The notes under the pieces are model-generated. The model was not told where the DNA came from and did no database searches. It saw nothing but the letters and a program-made list of their open reading frames with translations. Shown here piece by piece: positions 1 to 8,244 of a DNA stretch of 61,739 nt (within the stretch, counting starts at the first letter, position 1; each line of letters opens with the position of its first letter). The position numbers and the translations under genes were made by a program. The stretch comes from DASYVD01 sp036000545 (GTDB lineage: Bacteria; Actinomycetota; UBA4738; CALAEC01), in contig DASYVD010000050.1 in the NCBI GenBank assembly GCA_036000545.1, forward strand, positions 1 to 61,739. The letters run 5' to 3'.

Positions 1-1743
1 TTCGGAAGACACCTGGATCTCTCCGCCCATCTCGTCCACGATCCGCTTGCTGATGTAGAGGCCCAGCCCCACCCCGTCCTGTTCCCGCGTGAGCGGGTCG
101 CCCACCTGATGGAATCGCTCGAATATGCGATCCAGCTCCTCCGCGGGGATCCCCGTCCCACGGTCCCTCACCGTGAACTCGAGGACGTTCCCGGGTTCGT
201 CGGCACCCAGCACGACGGGGGAATCGGGTGGTGAGTACTTCACAGCGTTGTCCAAAAGATTGTGGAGGACCTGCTCCACCCGGTCCGGATCGAAGCGGAA
301 AGTGATGCCGTGGTCGGGCAGCCGGAGCTCGATCCGCCCACCGCTGCCATCGAAGAACGCCGCCACGCGCTTCAGGAACGGGCCCACCTCGACCTCTCGG
401 ACCTGGATCTCCAACCGGCGGGCTTCCACACGCGACACCACGAGCAAGTCGTTCACGAGTCGGGCCAGTCGCTCGCTCTGCGCGTCGATGATGTCCAGGA
501 AGTCCTTGGCTTCCACGGTGCTCAGCCGGTCGAGCTGGTGGGTCAGTGTCTTGACGAATCCACGGATGGCCGTGATCGGCGTGCGCAGCTCGTGGCTGGT
601 GATGGCGACGAACTCAGAGCGCAACCGGTCGAGCTCCTGAAGTCGGTGAACGGTTTCGTCTCGCTCCGCCAGGAGCACGGCCTGAAGGGCGGCCAGCGCC
701 ACCTGGCCGGCGAGGCGGGTGAAAGATCGCAGGGCATCGTCGTCGAAGGGGTCGGGCTTGCGCGTATAGGCCACGATCACCCCGATCACCTGCCCTCCGA
801 CGTGCATCGGGGCCGCCATGGTCCCCGTCGTCCCCTCGGGCAGCTCATCGCGCGCCACGCTCGATCCCTGCACGAGTTCCGCTCGCCCGGTCTCCGCCAC
901 CCTTCCCGCCAGATCCTCTCCCAGAGCCTTTGCGGTGCCGGCGAGGCTCTCGGCCAAGCCCCGGGCCGCCCGGCACCGGACCCGGCCATCCTCCACCATG
1001 TGGATGGCCAGCCCGTCGTAGCCGAGGTGGCGGGTGATCGCCTCGGCCATGGACTGGAGGGCCTGTTCGGGATCCTGCCCCGCCACGCCGGCCAAGACGG
1101 TCTCGTGAAACGCGGCCAGCTCTCGCCTGCCCTCGGCCTCCCGGCTGGCCAGCTCCTCGAACGCCCGGGCACGCTGGTCCGCTTCTGCCGCGCGCCGAGC
1201 CAGCGATCGAGCCATCATCCCAGCGACCAAGGCGATGATCACCAGGACTCCCACCCGGAAGGTGGCCGCCTGGAGCATGAACTCGTACGTGGACGAGAGC
1301 GCATCGACGTAGGCTTCCCGGCCCAGCTCGGAGACAGCGGCCAGGCCGATGGTGGCCACGGCTCCCCGCAGCTGGTACCGGATGGCGCCTTCCATGGGGA
1401 GGACGTACATGAGGACCCAGGTGTTGTCGCCCGGGTCGTACGAGTAGATCCAGGACACTCCCACCACGACCGCCGCGTCGAGGACGAAGGCGCCCAGGCC
1501 CGCTCTTTGCAGGGACCGCGAGGTCGCCGTCCGCCTGGCCAGGCGGGTGATCACCAGGTTCCCAGCTGCTAGGACGGCGAGCAGAGCGAGAGTGAGAGGA
1601 ACGACGTAGCCGGGCTGGCGCTGTGGGGAGAGGGCCACCTGCCACGTCTGGAACAGCCCGAAGGCGACAGCGAACCACCTGATCCGCGCCAGACCGAGCT
1701 CAAGCCTGCGCAGTCCGAGCAGGGCAGCTCCGTTTTGCGCCAT
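1..1743 (-). CDS. Membrane sensor histidine kinase with GAF domain, 3' end cut by window edge
   Basis: I read this on the minus strand from ATG at 1743; the reading frame stays open to base 1. About 581 residues are visible. The first ~160 residues hold several hydrophobic segments, followed by a GAF-like region, then the H-box EFVAITSHELRTPI (His near residue 384), the N-box NLLDNAVKYS, and the G-boxes DRGTGIP and GVGLGLY. These are the motifs of an autophosphorylating sensor kinase that passes phosphate to a response regulator. The C-terminus after GGEIQVSS and any partner regulator lie outside the window. The signal sensed is unknown. It is divergent from ffh, 104 bases apart, and a purine-rich Shine-Dalgarno (GAGGAG) precedes the ATG. 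Confidence 0.9.
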   Translation of the reverse strand, partial: MAQNGAALLGLRRLELGLARIRWFAVAFGLFQTWQVALSPQRQPGYVVPLTLALLAVLAAGNLVITRLARRTATSRSLQRAGLGAFVLDAAVVVGVSWIYSYDPGDNTWVLMYVLPMEGAIRYQLRGAVATIGLAAVSELGREAYVDALSSTYEFMLQAATFRVGVLVIIALVAGMMARSLARRAAEADQRARAFEELASREAEGRRELAAFHETVLAGVAGQDPEQALQSMAEAITRHLGYDGLAIHMVEDGRVRCRAARGLAESLAGTAKALGEDLAGRVAETGRAELVQGSSVARDELPEGTTGTMAAPMHVGGQVIGVIVAYTRKPDPFDDDALRSFTRLAGQVALAALQAVLLAERDETVHRLQELDRLRSEFVAITSHELRTPITAIRGFVKTLTHQLDRLSTVEAKDFLDIIDAQSERLARLVNDLLVVSRVEARRLEIQVREVEVGPFLKRVAAFFDGSGGRIELRLPDHGITFRFDPDRVEQVLHNLLDNAVKYSPPDSPVVLGADEPGNVLEFTVRDRGTGIPAEELDRIFERFHQVGDPLTREQDGVGLGLYISKRIVDEMGGEIQVSSE

Positions 1744-1834
1744 CGGATCCCCTCTGTCTCCTCTCTCCGACAGGCCGCGACCTCTGCATACCCCTCGCCG
1801 TGAGCTCGGTAAATAGCCCGATGTGACCAGCCGC

Positions 1835-1840
1835 TACACT
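1835..1840 (+). promoter_or_regulatory. -10 box of ffh, leaderless
   Basis: TACACT lies seven bases before the GTG start of ffh and there is no Shine-Dalgarno between them. Transcription starting about seven bases after the box would begin at or next to the start codon. Confidence 0.6.
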
Positions 1841-1847
1841 GGCGGAC

Positions 1848-3176
1848 GTGTTCGAGCAGCTGACCGATCGCCTTGGAGCGGTCTTCAAGAAGCTCCGGTC
1901 TCGCGGGAAGCTCCACCCAAAGCAGGTGGGTGCGGCGTTGGAGGACATCCGGGAGGCACTCCTCGACGCCGACGTGGCCGTGGAGGTCGCCGACGACCTC
2001 GTCGCCCGGGTCCGAACGCGGTCCCTGTCGGAGGAGGTCATGCGGAGCCTCACCCCCGGCCAACAAGTGGTGAAGGTCGTCCGCGATGAGCTCACCGCCA
2101 CCCTCGGCGGGAAGCACCGCCCTTTCCTCCTACCCCAGGCCTCGCCCGCGGTGGTGATGATGGCCGGGATCCAGGGGTCGGGGAAGACCACCACCTGCGC
2201 CAAGCTCGCCCTCCACCTCAAGGAGAAGGGGCATCGCCCCCTGCTCGTCGCGGCCGACCTTCGCCGACCCGCGGCCATCGAGCAGCTGTTCACCCTGGGT
2301 GGCGAGATAGGCGTTCCCGTCGTCTCTGACGGAAAGGATCCGGCCAAGCTGGCCAAGGCCGCCGTGAAACAGGCAAAACGCGACGGCCAGGACGTCGTGA
2401 TCGTCGACACGGGGGGCCGGCTTCACGTGGACGAGGAGATGATGCGGGAGGCCCAGCGGGTTCGAGAGGCGATCCAGCCCCACCACGCGTTGATGGCCGC
2501 GGACGCCATGACCGGACAGGACGCCGCCGCCCAGGCTCGGGAGTTCATGCGCCGCGTCGACCTGACCGGCTTCGTGCTGACGAAGCTCGACGGCGACGCC
2601 CGAGGTGGCGCCGCCCTGTCCGTGACCCAGGTCACGGGACGGCCCATCTTCTTCGTCGGCGTCGGTGAGCGCCAGGCAGACCTCGAGCCGTTCCACCCCG
2701 ACCGGATGGCCTCCCGCATCCTGGGGATGGGCGATGTGCTCTCCCTGGTGGAGAAGGCGGAGCGGGAGATGGACGCCGACACGGCCCGGGTCTCCGCCGA
2801 GCGGATGTTGCGTGCGGAGTTCAGCCTGGAGGACTTCCTGGTCCAGCTGCGGGAGGTGAAGAAGCTCGGGCCGCTCCAAGACCTGCTGGCCATGCTGCCG
2901 GGGATACCCGGTGGGGCGCAGCTGAAGGATCTCCAGGTCGACGACAGGGAGCTCGGGCGTGCTGAGGCAATCATCTCCTCAATGACCGTGGAGGAGCGTC
3001 GCAACCCGGCTATCATCGGGGGCGGCCGGCGGACCAGGATCGCCCGCGGTAGCGGGACCTCGGTCAATCAGGTCAACGCCCTCCTCAAGCAGTACGAGGA
3101 GGGCAAGAAGATGATGAAGCGGCTCACCGGGGGGAAGCTAAGGATCCCCGGCATGCCCAAGATCCCAGGTTTCTGA
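1848..3176 (+). CDS. ffh: Signal recognition particle GTPase Ffh
   Basis: Protein of 442 residues, the usual length for the SRP54 family. The N-terminal helical bundle is followed by the GTPase domain with P-loop GIQGSGKTTT near residue 108, VDTGGR (G3) and TKLDGDARGG (G4/G5). The methionine-rich M domain fills the last third and ends GMPKIPGF. It binds 4.5S RNA and signal sequences emerging from the ribosome and delivers the complex to FtsY at the membrane. Start is GTG 1848, supported by the -10 box seven bases upstream. It heads a run of translation genes; rpsP follows after a 122-base gap holding a structured repeat. No 4.5S RNA gene is visible nearby. Confidence 0.98.
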   Translation: MFEQLTDRLGAVFKKLRSRGKLHPKQVGAALEDIREALLDADVAVEVADDLVARVRTRSLSEEVMRSLTPGQQVVKVVRDELTATLGGKHRPFLLPQASPAVVMMAGIQGSGKTTTCAKLALHLKEKGHRPLLVAADLRRPAAIEQLFTLGGEIGVPVVSDGKDPAKLAKAAVKQAKRDGQDVVIVDTGGRLHVDEEMMREAQRVREAIQPHHALMAADAMTGQDAAAQAREFMRRVDLTGFVLTKLDGDARGGAALSVTQVTGRPIFFVGVGERQADLEPFHPDRMASRILGMGDVLSLVEKAEREMDADTARVSAERMLRAEFSLEDFLVQLREVKKLGPLQDLLAMLPGIPGGAQLKDLQVDDRELGRAEAIISSMTVEERRNPAIIGGGRRTRIARGSGTSVNQVNALLKQYEEGKKMMKRLTGGKLRIPGMPKIPGF

Positions 3177-3189
3177 CGCGCTGAGAGGA

Positions 3190-3296
3190 ACGGGTCCAGG
3201 GGCGAGCAGCCCCGCCGAGCGGAGCGAGGCGGAACAAGGCTGCTCGAGTCCCCTGGCCGAAGGACGCTGCCGAAGGCAGCGCACTGAGGAGAAGAA
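3190..3296 (+). repeat. Structured intergenic repeat A, copy 1
   Basis: About 107 bases between ffh and rpsP. Long imperfect stem: CCAGGGG then CGAGCAGCC on the left, GGCTGCTCG then CCCCTGG on the right, with a smaller internal palindrome; a second hairpin GCTGCC-GAA-GGCAGC follows at about 3266-3280. It matches copies at 5290 (same orientation) and 21347 (inverted). There is no T-tract, so it is not a typical intrinsic terminator. Confidence 0.8.
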
Positions 3297-3298
3297 AT

Positions 3299-3820
3299 AT
3301 GGTCAAGATCAGGTTGATGCGGATGGGGGCGAAGAAGCGGCCCTTCTATCGGGTCGTCGTCGCGGACTCGCGGAGCCCTCGTGACGGCCGGTTCATCGAG
3401 AATATCGGGAGATACCACCCGCTCTCAGACCCGTCGGTGATCGAGATCGACGAGGAGCGAGCGCTGCACTGGCTGGGCGTTGGTGCGCAGCCCACCAACT
3501 CGGTGCGGGTTCTCCTCGACAAGGCCGGCATCTGGGAGAAGTTCTCTAGCGCTCCCATCGAGAAGCCGAAGGCGGGCGCGCGAACGGCTGCCGCTCGGGC
3601 CTCAGCGGCGAAGGCCGCAGCGAAGGCGCCCGCGCTGGCGGAGCCCCCGGCGTCGAAAGCCCCGGCCGCGGAACAGCCCCCCGCCCCTGAGACCGCACCG
3701 GAGGAGGCTGCGGCCGAGGAGCCATCGTCGGAGCAGCCCGAAGAAGCGGCTCCTCAGGAAGAGGCTGCTGCCGACGAGTCCGCAGAGGGGGGATCTGAGG
3801 AGAGGGACGCCGGGTCGTGA
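3299..3820 (+). CDS. rpsP: 30S ribosomal protein S16 with long low-complexity tail
   Basis: The first ~85 residues are a normal S16 (starts MVKIRLMRMGAKKRPFYRVV, then DSRSPRDGRFIENIGRY). S16 binds 16S rRNA early in 30S assembly. Family members are usually 80-100 residues, but this one has 173: the extra part is Ala/Lys-rich and then Ala/Pro/Glu-rich and probably disordered. ATG 3299 follows a GAGGAG Shine-Dalgarno at about 3286-3291. The stop overlaps the GTG of the KH-domain gene (GTGA), so the two are likely translationally coupled. The function of the tail is unknown. Confidence 0.96.
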   Translation: MVKIRLMRMGAKKRPFYRVVVADSRSPRDGRFIENIGRYHPLSDPSVIEIDEERALHWLGVGAQPTNSVRVLLDKAGIWEKFSSAPIEKPKAGARTAAARASAAKAAAKAPALAEPPASKAPAAEQPPAPETAPEEAAAEEPSSEQPEEAAPQEEAAADESAEGGSEERDAGS

Positions 3821-4047
3821 AGGAGGTCCTTGAGTACCTGGCCCGGCACCTCGTCGACGATCCCGACGCCGTGGAGGTCACCGTGGTCGAAGGGGAGCGG
3901 TCGGTGAGCCTTCAGCTTCGCGTGGCTCCCGACGACATGGGCAAGGTCATCGGCAAGGGCGGACGGACTGCACGGGCCATCCGGAGCATCGTGCGCGCCG
4001 CCGGCACCCGCCAGGGTGTCAGTACGCTCGTCGAGATCGTGGAGTGA
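3817..4047 (+). CDS. khpA: KH-domain RNA-binding protein KhpA (YlqC)
   Basis: 76 residues forming a single KH domain with the GxxG loop as GKGG in VIGKGGRTARAIR. In other Gram-positive bacteria KhpA pairs with KhpB (Jag) and affects RNA stability and cell division; a role in ribosome maturation fits its position between rpsP and rimM. It starts at GTG 3817, overlapping the rpsP stop by four bases, and its own stop overlaps the GTG of rimM in the same way. Length and gene order match the standard actinobacterial arrangement. Confidence 0.93.
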   Translation: MKEVLEYLARHLVDDPDAVEVTVVEGERSVSLQLRVAPDDMGKVIGKGGRTARAIRSIVRAAGTRQGVSTLVEIVE

Positions 4048-4568
4048 ATGAGCTCCTCGCCGTGGGCCTGATCACCCGGGCTCACGGGGTGAAGGGCGAG
4101 GTCGCCGTCAGACCGCTCACCGAGGTGGAGTCCCGTTTCCGGCCCGGCTCGGTCCTACTGCTCGGCCCAGGAGGCGATCGGCCACTCACCGTGGGCTCCG
4201 TGCGAGGGCCCCATCACGGCCGGCTGTTGGTCCGGTTCAGAGAGGTGGAAGGTCGAGAGGAAGCCGAGGAGATCAGGGGACAGGTGCTCCTCATCGACTC
4301 CCAGGATTCGCCTTCCCTTGAGGAGACCGACCGGTTCTGGGTCCATCAGGTCGTCGGGCTCGAGGTCCGGACGGAAGAGGGCCGATCACTCGGACGCGTT
4401 CGGGAGGTCCTCCACAATCCGGCGAATGACGTGTGGGTGGTGGAGGGGGAGTCTGATGAGATCTTGATTCCCGCGGTCCGTGAAGTCGTTTCCGACGTGG
4501 ACATACCCGGTGGAAGAGTGGTGATCAAGAGGCTTCCCGGTCTCTTCGAAGAGGCCGAGGAAGCCTGA
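4044..4568 (+). CDS. rimM: 16S rRNA processing protein RimM
   Basis: 174 residues, normal length. The N-terminal RimM barrel begins VGLITRAHGVKGEVAVRPLT; the C-terminal PRC-barrel includes FWVHQVVGLEV and NPANDVWVV. RimM helps mature the 3' domain of 16S rRNA by binding S19 in the 30S head. The start is GTG 4044, overlapping the khpA stop; a nearby ATG at 4048 is out of frame. The trmD gene follows 25 bases downstream, giving the classic rpsP-rimM-trmD-rplS order. Confidence 0.97.
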   Translation: MNELLAVGLITRAHGVKGEVAVRPLTEVESRFRPGSVLLLGPGGDRPLTVGSVRGPHHGRLLVRFREVEGREEAEEIRGQVLLIDSQDSPSLEETDRFWVHQVVGLEVRTEEGRSLGRVREVLHNPANDVWVVEGESDEILIPAVREVVSDVDIPGGRVVIKRLPGLFEEAEEA

Positions 4569-4593
4569 GGCACCCGGCGAGAGGAGCGGGTCC

Positions 4594-5271
4594 GTGCGGG
4601 TCGACGTCTTCACCATCTTTCCGGGGATCTTCGAGGGCCCCCTGCGGGAAAGCCTCTTGGGAAAGGCCATCCAATCCGGGCTGGCGGACGTGAGGGTGCA
4701 CGACCTCCGTGACTTCACCACGGATCCTCACCGCCAAGTGGACGACGAGCCGTATGGTGGCGGGCCGGGGATGGTCATGAGGGCCGAGCCGATCTTCCGC
4801 GCCGCGGAGTCGGTGGGGGAGGGCCCGAAGCGGGTGATCTTGCTCTCCCCGGCCGGGCGCCGGCTCGACCAGCCCTTGGTTCGCGAGCTCGCCGCCGAGC
4901 CGTGGCTCGTCCTGGTGTGCGGCCGCTACGAGGGTGTGGACGAGCGCGTGGTCGAAGCCCTTCCCGCCGAGGAGATCTCCATCGGCGACTACGTGCTCTC
5001 CGGCGGCGAGATCCCAGCACTCGTCGTGCTGGAGGCGGCGAGCAGGCTGGTCTCCGGAGTGGTCGGCAAAGAGGAATCGCTGCACGAGGAGTCGTTCGAG
5101 GCCGGGCTCCTCGACCATCCGCACTACACCCGGCCCAGGGAGTTCCGTGGCCTGGCCGTACCGGAGGCCCTTCTCTCCGGTGATCACGCCCGCATCGCAG
5201 AGTGGCGACGCCGAGCCGCTCTGGAGAAGACCAGGCGGAACCGGCCCGACCTGCTGCCGCCGGAGGGATGA
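4594..5271 (+). CDS. trmD: tRNA (guanine-N1-)-methyltransferase TrmD
   Basis: 225 residues. It methylates G37 of tRNAs next to the anticodon using S-adenosylmethionine, which prevents +1 frameshifting. The start MRVDVFTIFPGIFEGPL, the loop DEPYGGGPGMVMR, and the trefoil-knot SAM-binding motifs CGRYEGVDERV and SIGDYVLSGGE are all present. GTG 4594 is the start. It is followed by repeat A copy 2 and then a new promoter in front of rplS, so rplS can probably be transcribed separately. Confidence 0.97.
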   Translation: MRVDVFTIFPGIFEGPLRESLLGKAIQSGLADVRVHDLRDFTTDPHRQVDDEPYGGGPGMVMRAEPIFRAAESVGEGPKRVILLSPAGRRLDQPLVRELAAEPWLVLVCGRYEGVDERVVEALPAEEISIGDYVLSGGEIPALVVLEAASRLVSGVVGKEESLHEESFEAGLLDHPHYTRPREFRGLAVPEALLSGDHARIAEWRRRAALEKTRRNRPDLLPPEG

Positions 5272-5289
5272 TCCGGGTTGGGCCGGCCA

Positions 5290-5396
5290 GGGGGTCCAGG
5301 GGGGCAGCAGCCCCGCGAGGCGAAGCCGAGCGGAATCAGGCTGCTGCGTTCGCCCTGGGCGAAGGACGCTGCCGAAGGCAGCGGACTGAGAAGAGC
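5290..5396 (+). repeat. Structured intergenic repeat A, copy 2
   Basis: Lies between trmD and rplS in the same orientation as copy 1. Stem arms are CCAGGG and GCAGCAGCC on the left, GGCTGCTGC and CCCTGG on the right, followed by the hairpin GCTGCC-GAA-GGCAGC. Relative to copy 1, the two outermost base pairs of the 9-bp inner stem have switched from CG/CG to GC/GC on both arms, which keeps the pairing. Confidence 0.8.
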
Positions 5397-5407
5397 GGCC
5401 GAGGTGC

Positions 5408-5413
5408 TATCAT
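5408..5413 (+). promoter_or_regulatory. Probable -10 box of rplS
   Basis: TATCAT just downstream of repeat A copy 2. It would give a leader of about 35 bases containing the GAAGGA Shine-Dalgarno of rplS. No clear -35 element is seen. Confidence 0.45.
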
Positions 5414-5453
5414 GGGCACCCCGCCCGACCGCGGGTACTTCGAAGGATCTTCC

Positions 5454-5852
5454 GTGAACAAGACCGACCTCGTCGAGACCCCACGTCTGCGCGACGACCT
5501 GCCCGACTTCCGCCCGGGAGACACCGTCAAGGTGCACGTCCGGGTGGTCGAGGCGGGCCGGGAGCGCATCCAGGTGTTCCAGGGAGTGGTTATCCGGCGT
5601 CGGGGCGGCGGGCTACGCCAGACCTTCACCGCCCGCAAGATGTCGTTCGGCGTGGGCGTCGAGCGGACCTTCCCGCTGCACTCCCCGACGATCGCCAAGA
5701 TCGAGGTGGCTAACCGGGGGGACGTGCGCCGCGCCAAGCTTTACTACCTGCGCCAGCGGCGGGGGAAGGCGGCCAGGATCAAGGAGCTCCGGGAGCCCCA
5801 GGTCACCGCGGCAGCGAAGCCCGAGTCCGAGCCGGCGGAGGACGAGGGCTAG
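5454..5852 (+). CDS. rplS: 50S ribosomal protein L19
   Basis: 132 residues from GTG 5454; the frame is open further upstream through the repeat, but only this start has a Shine-Dalgarno (GAAGGA at 5442-5447) and gives the usual L19 N-terminus. The core is FRPGDTVKVHVRVVE, QVFQGVVIRRRGGG and YYLRQRRGKAARIKE. L19 sits at the 30S-50S interface. A short Ala/Glu-rich tail follows the core. An alternative ATG at 5412 overlaps the -10 box and is unlikely. lepB begins two bases after the stop. Confidence 0.95.
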   Translation: MNKTDLVETPRLRDDLPDFRPGDTVKVHVRVVEAGRERIQVFQGVVIRRRGGGLRQTFTARKMSFGVGVERTFPLHSPTIAKIEVANRGDVRRAKLYYLRQRRGKAARIKELREPQVTAAAKPESEPAEDEG

Positions 5853-5854
5853 GG

Positions 5855-6652
5855 ATGGGGGAGGCCCGTTCGTCGGGCGAAGGTCCCCCGGAAAAGAGGG
5901 CGGCCCCCGCGCCGGTCTTCCCGCAGCTCGGTGCCCCCGGATCGAACGAACCCATCGCCGAGGACACAAGGGAGCCTTCAGGGGACGGCCCCGAAGAGCG
6001 AGTGCCGGGGGGGCCGGGTCCGGGGCGACACCGGCCGTCCGAGCGGACCAGGCCTTCGGGCCCCCTGGCTTTCTTCCGGGAGCTGCCCGGTCTCATCCTG
6101 ATTGCCTTCGTCCTGGCGCTCCTCATCAAGACCTTCCTGGTTCAGGCGTTCTACATCCCCTCGCAGTCGATGGAGCCCACCCTTGACGTGGGCGACCGGG
6201 TGCTGGTGAACAAGTTCATCTACGCGTTCCGCGAGCCACGGCGGGGCGAGATCATCGTGTTCGAGAACCCTCGGCTCGACGAGCCCGACCGCAACCCGCT
6301 CTCCGCGTTGTGGCACTGGATCATCGAGGGGCTGGGCGTCTCCACCGACCCCGAGAAGGATTTCATCAAGCGGGTCATCGCCCTCCCCGGGGAGACGATC
6401 GAGGTCCGCGGGGGAAGGGTCTTCGTCGATGGGAAACGGATCGATGAGCCCTACGTGAACGAGGAACGCGATCGTTCGGACTACGGGCCCTTCACGGTCC
6501 CCGAAGGGCATCTGTTTGTGATGGGCGACAATCGCCCCAACTCCCAGGACTCCCGGTCCACCCTCGGCCCCATCCCCAGGGATAAGGTGGTGGGTAGGGC
6601 GTTCATCCTGATCTGGCCGCCCTCGCACTTCGAGTGGCTGTCCGACGACTGA
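5855..6652 (+). CDS. lepB: Type I signal peptidase
   Basis: 265 residues. It removes signal peptides from exported proteins at the outer face of the membrane. About 70 Pro/Glu-rich residues precede one membrane segment (LPGLILIAFVLALLIKTFLV, near 75-95). The catalytic serine is in SQSMEPTL near residue 104 and the general-base lysine in KRVIALPGE near 172; GDNRPNSQDSR is the C-terminal family signature. The ATG lies two bases after rplS, so it is probably in the same operon. The long N-terminal cytoplasmic extension resembles other high-GC actinobacterial signal peptidases. Confidence 0.96.
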   Translation: MGEARSSGEGPPEKRAAPAPVFPQLGAPGSNEPIAEDTREPSGDGPEERVPGGPGPGRHRPSERTRPSGPLAFFRELPGLILIAFVLALLIKTFLVQAFYIPSQSMEPTLDVGDRVLVNKFIYAFREPRRGEIIVFENPRLDEPDRNPLSALWHWIIEGLGVSTDPEKDFIKRVIALPGETIEVRGGRVFVDGKRIDEPYVNEERDRSDYGPFTVPEGHLFVMGDNRPNSQDSRSTLGPIPRDKVVGRAFILIWPPSHFEWLSDD

Positions 6653-7440
6653 AGGAGATCGATCACTACGAGCGCCGCCTCCGGGGCGCCGGCTTCCGCG
6701 TCGTCGCCGGGGTCGACGAGGCAGGGCGGGGAGCCCTCGCGGGGCCACTGCTGGCCGCGGCCGTGGTCCTGGCGGAGCGGTTCGATCCCGAGGGCCTTGA
6801 GGACTCCAAGCTCCTGACTCCTCTCCAGCGCGAACGGATGTACGCGCGGATCCAGGGGGAGGCCCTGGCGATCGCCGTGTGCCGAGCCATGCCGGGGAGG
6901 ATCGATCGCTCGGGGCTTCACAAGACCAACATCCGCCTCCTTCGCCGCGCTTTGACCATGCTTCCGGTCCGACCGGAGTACATCTTGACCGACGGGTTCC
7001 CCATTCCCCGCCTTCCGGTGCCGAGCCTCGGGATGCGCAAAGGCGACATGGTCACCGCCTCGGTGGCCGCGGCCTCGGTCGTGGCTAAGGTGACTCGGGA
7101 CCGGGCCATGAACAGGTACCACCGGCGGTACCCCCAGTACGGGTTCAACACCAACCGCGGGTACGGCACCGCCGCCCACTGGGAGGCTCTGTTCCGGTTC
7201 GGGCCGAGCCCCATCCACCGTCGGTCGTTCAAGGGGGTGACCGAGGCCACCGTGGCCGTCGCGGCCGGGCGGGTATCCGCGACCCGGGTTCTGCCACGGG
7301 AGCTGGTCGCGGAATGGCCGCTGGAGGTGGCCAGCTTGGTGGTGGAAGAGGGTTCGTACGAGGAAGAGCCGATGCCCGACGAGGCACCGCTGGAGGAGCC
7401 CGCCGCCCTGTCGGTGGAAGAGCGCATACTGAAAAGGTGA
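6634..7440 (+). CDS. rnhB: Ribonuclease HII
   Basis: 268 residues. It nicks the RNA strand of RNA-DNA hybrids and single ribonucleotides in DNA. Catalytic motifs are GVDEAGRGALAGP near residue 25, EDSKLLTP, and the aspartate in YILTDGF; SVAAASVVAKVTRDR and the YP..GF..N.GYGT block complete the family pattern. Start GTG 6634 overlaps the end of lepB by 19 bases. The C-terminus has a ~55-residue acidic tail beyond the usual end, another case of low-complexity extension in this genome. The stop overlaps the next gene by GTGA. Confidence 0.96.
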   Translation: MAVRRLKEIDHYERRLRGAGFRVVAGVDEAGRGALAGPLLAAAVVLAERFDPEGLEDSKLLTPLQRERMYARIQGEALAIAVCRAMPGRIDRSGLHKTNIRLLRRALTMLPVRPEYILTDGFPIPRLPVPSLGMRKGDMVTASVAAASVVAKVTRDRAMNRYHRRYPQYGFNTNRGYGTAAHWEALFRFGPSPIHRRSFKGVTEATVAVAAGRVSATRVLPRELVAEWPLEVASLVVEEGSYEEEPMPDEAPLEEPAALSVEERILKR

Positions 7441-7760
7441 GCTCCGAGGACATCGAGCGATACGAGACCGAGGCCGAGCTGCAGCTGTATCGCGAGTACC
7501 GGGACGTTCTGGGCATGTTCCGGTACGTCGTGGAGACGGAGCGACGGTTCTACCTGGCCAACGAGGTGAACGTCACCCGGTCGGACGCATGGGTCGAGCT
7601 GGAGCTGACCGACGCCTGGGTGTGGGACATGCACCGGACGGCCAGGTTCGTGACCACGGTTCGGGTCCTCACCCAGCGTGATGTCAACATCGAAGAGATC
7701 GCCCGCAAGGACGACGAGGTTCCGCCCGGCGGGACAGTGCCGGACGAGCTCATCCCCTAG
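7437..7760 (+). CDS. DUF2469 family protein
   Basis: 107 residues beginning MSSEDIERYETEAELQLYRE. This family is almost confined to Actinomycetota, where it sits directly after rnhB as here; it has no established function. The protein is rich in charged and aromatic residues (VVETERRFYLANEVN, DAWVWDMHRTARFV). The frame is open upstream inside rnhB, but GTG 7437 matches the family N-terminus and overlaps the rnhB stop by four bases. It is a useful marker that the window is actinobacterial. Confidence 0.93.
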   Translation: MSSEDIERYETEAELQLYREYRDVLGMFRYVVETERRFYLANEVNVTRSDAWVELELTDAWVWDMHRTARFVTTVRVLTQRDVNIEEIARKDDEVPPGGTVPDELIP

Positions 7761-7831
7761 CGGGCCCTTTCCTCCTGGCTCCCGCACCGTATCGGCCCAT
7801 TCGTGTCGGTGACGGGCGCCATGCTGTCGCC

Positions 7832-8203
7832 GTGGAGCGGAAGGAGCCTCCGCCGAGGGACCGTGTCGGGCGGAGCGGCGAATGGGCCGCCTGGGCTGCC
7901 TATCGCCGGCGAGGCTACCGGCTGCTGGCCCGGAACTGGCGATGCTCCCTCGGCGAGCTGGATCTGGTGCTTGCGGGGTCCGGCACGATCGTCTTCTGCG
8001 AGGTTAAGGCCAGGACCTCCACCGCGCTCGGTGGTCCACACGAAGCCGTGACCGTTTCGAAGCGACTGCGAGTGCGAGCGCTGGCCGAGGCGTTCATCAA
8101 ATCCCGTGGGCTCGGCGTCCGGACGTACCGTTTCGACGTGGCGAGCGTGCTCCTTCGCCCCGACGGCCGAACGGACGTTCATCTGTTCGAAGACGCGTTC
8201 TGA
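7832..8203 (+). CDS. yraN: YraN / UPF0102 nuclease-fold protein
   Basis: 123 residues with the endonuclease-like fold typical of UPF0102. Key motifs are GEWAAWAAYRRRGYRLLARN, GELDLV and FCEVKAR, which carry the acidic/lysine residues of PD-(D/E)XK-type enzymes. The biological role is unsettled; it commonly lies next to rnhB and comM, as here. GTG 7832 gives a normal N-terminus. An upstream GTG at 7803 reads another frame and is not used. Confidence 0.88.
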   Translation: MERKEPPPRDRVGRSGEWAAWAAYRRRGYRLLARNWRCSLGELDLVLAGSGTIVFCEVKARTSTALGGPHEAVTVSKRLRVRALAEAFIKSRGLGVRTYRFDVASVLLRPDGRTDVHLFEDAF

Positions 8204-8232
8204 TTGCCGGCCGGCGTGTCACTCCCCGCCGC

Positions 8233-8238
8233 TAGCAT
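8233..8238 (+). promoter_or_regulatory. -10 box of comM, leaderless
   Basis: TAGCAT with a six-base spacer to GTG 8245 and no Shine-Dalgarno, suggesting a leaderless comM-dprA transcript. Confidence 0.5.
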
Positions 8239-8244
8239 CGCCGC

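Noticed and set aside
262..1572. 436-codon plus-strand frame at the left edge
   Set aside because: Shadow of the histidine kinase gene on the minus strand, which has all kinase boxes.
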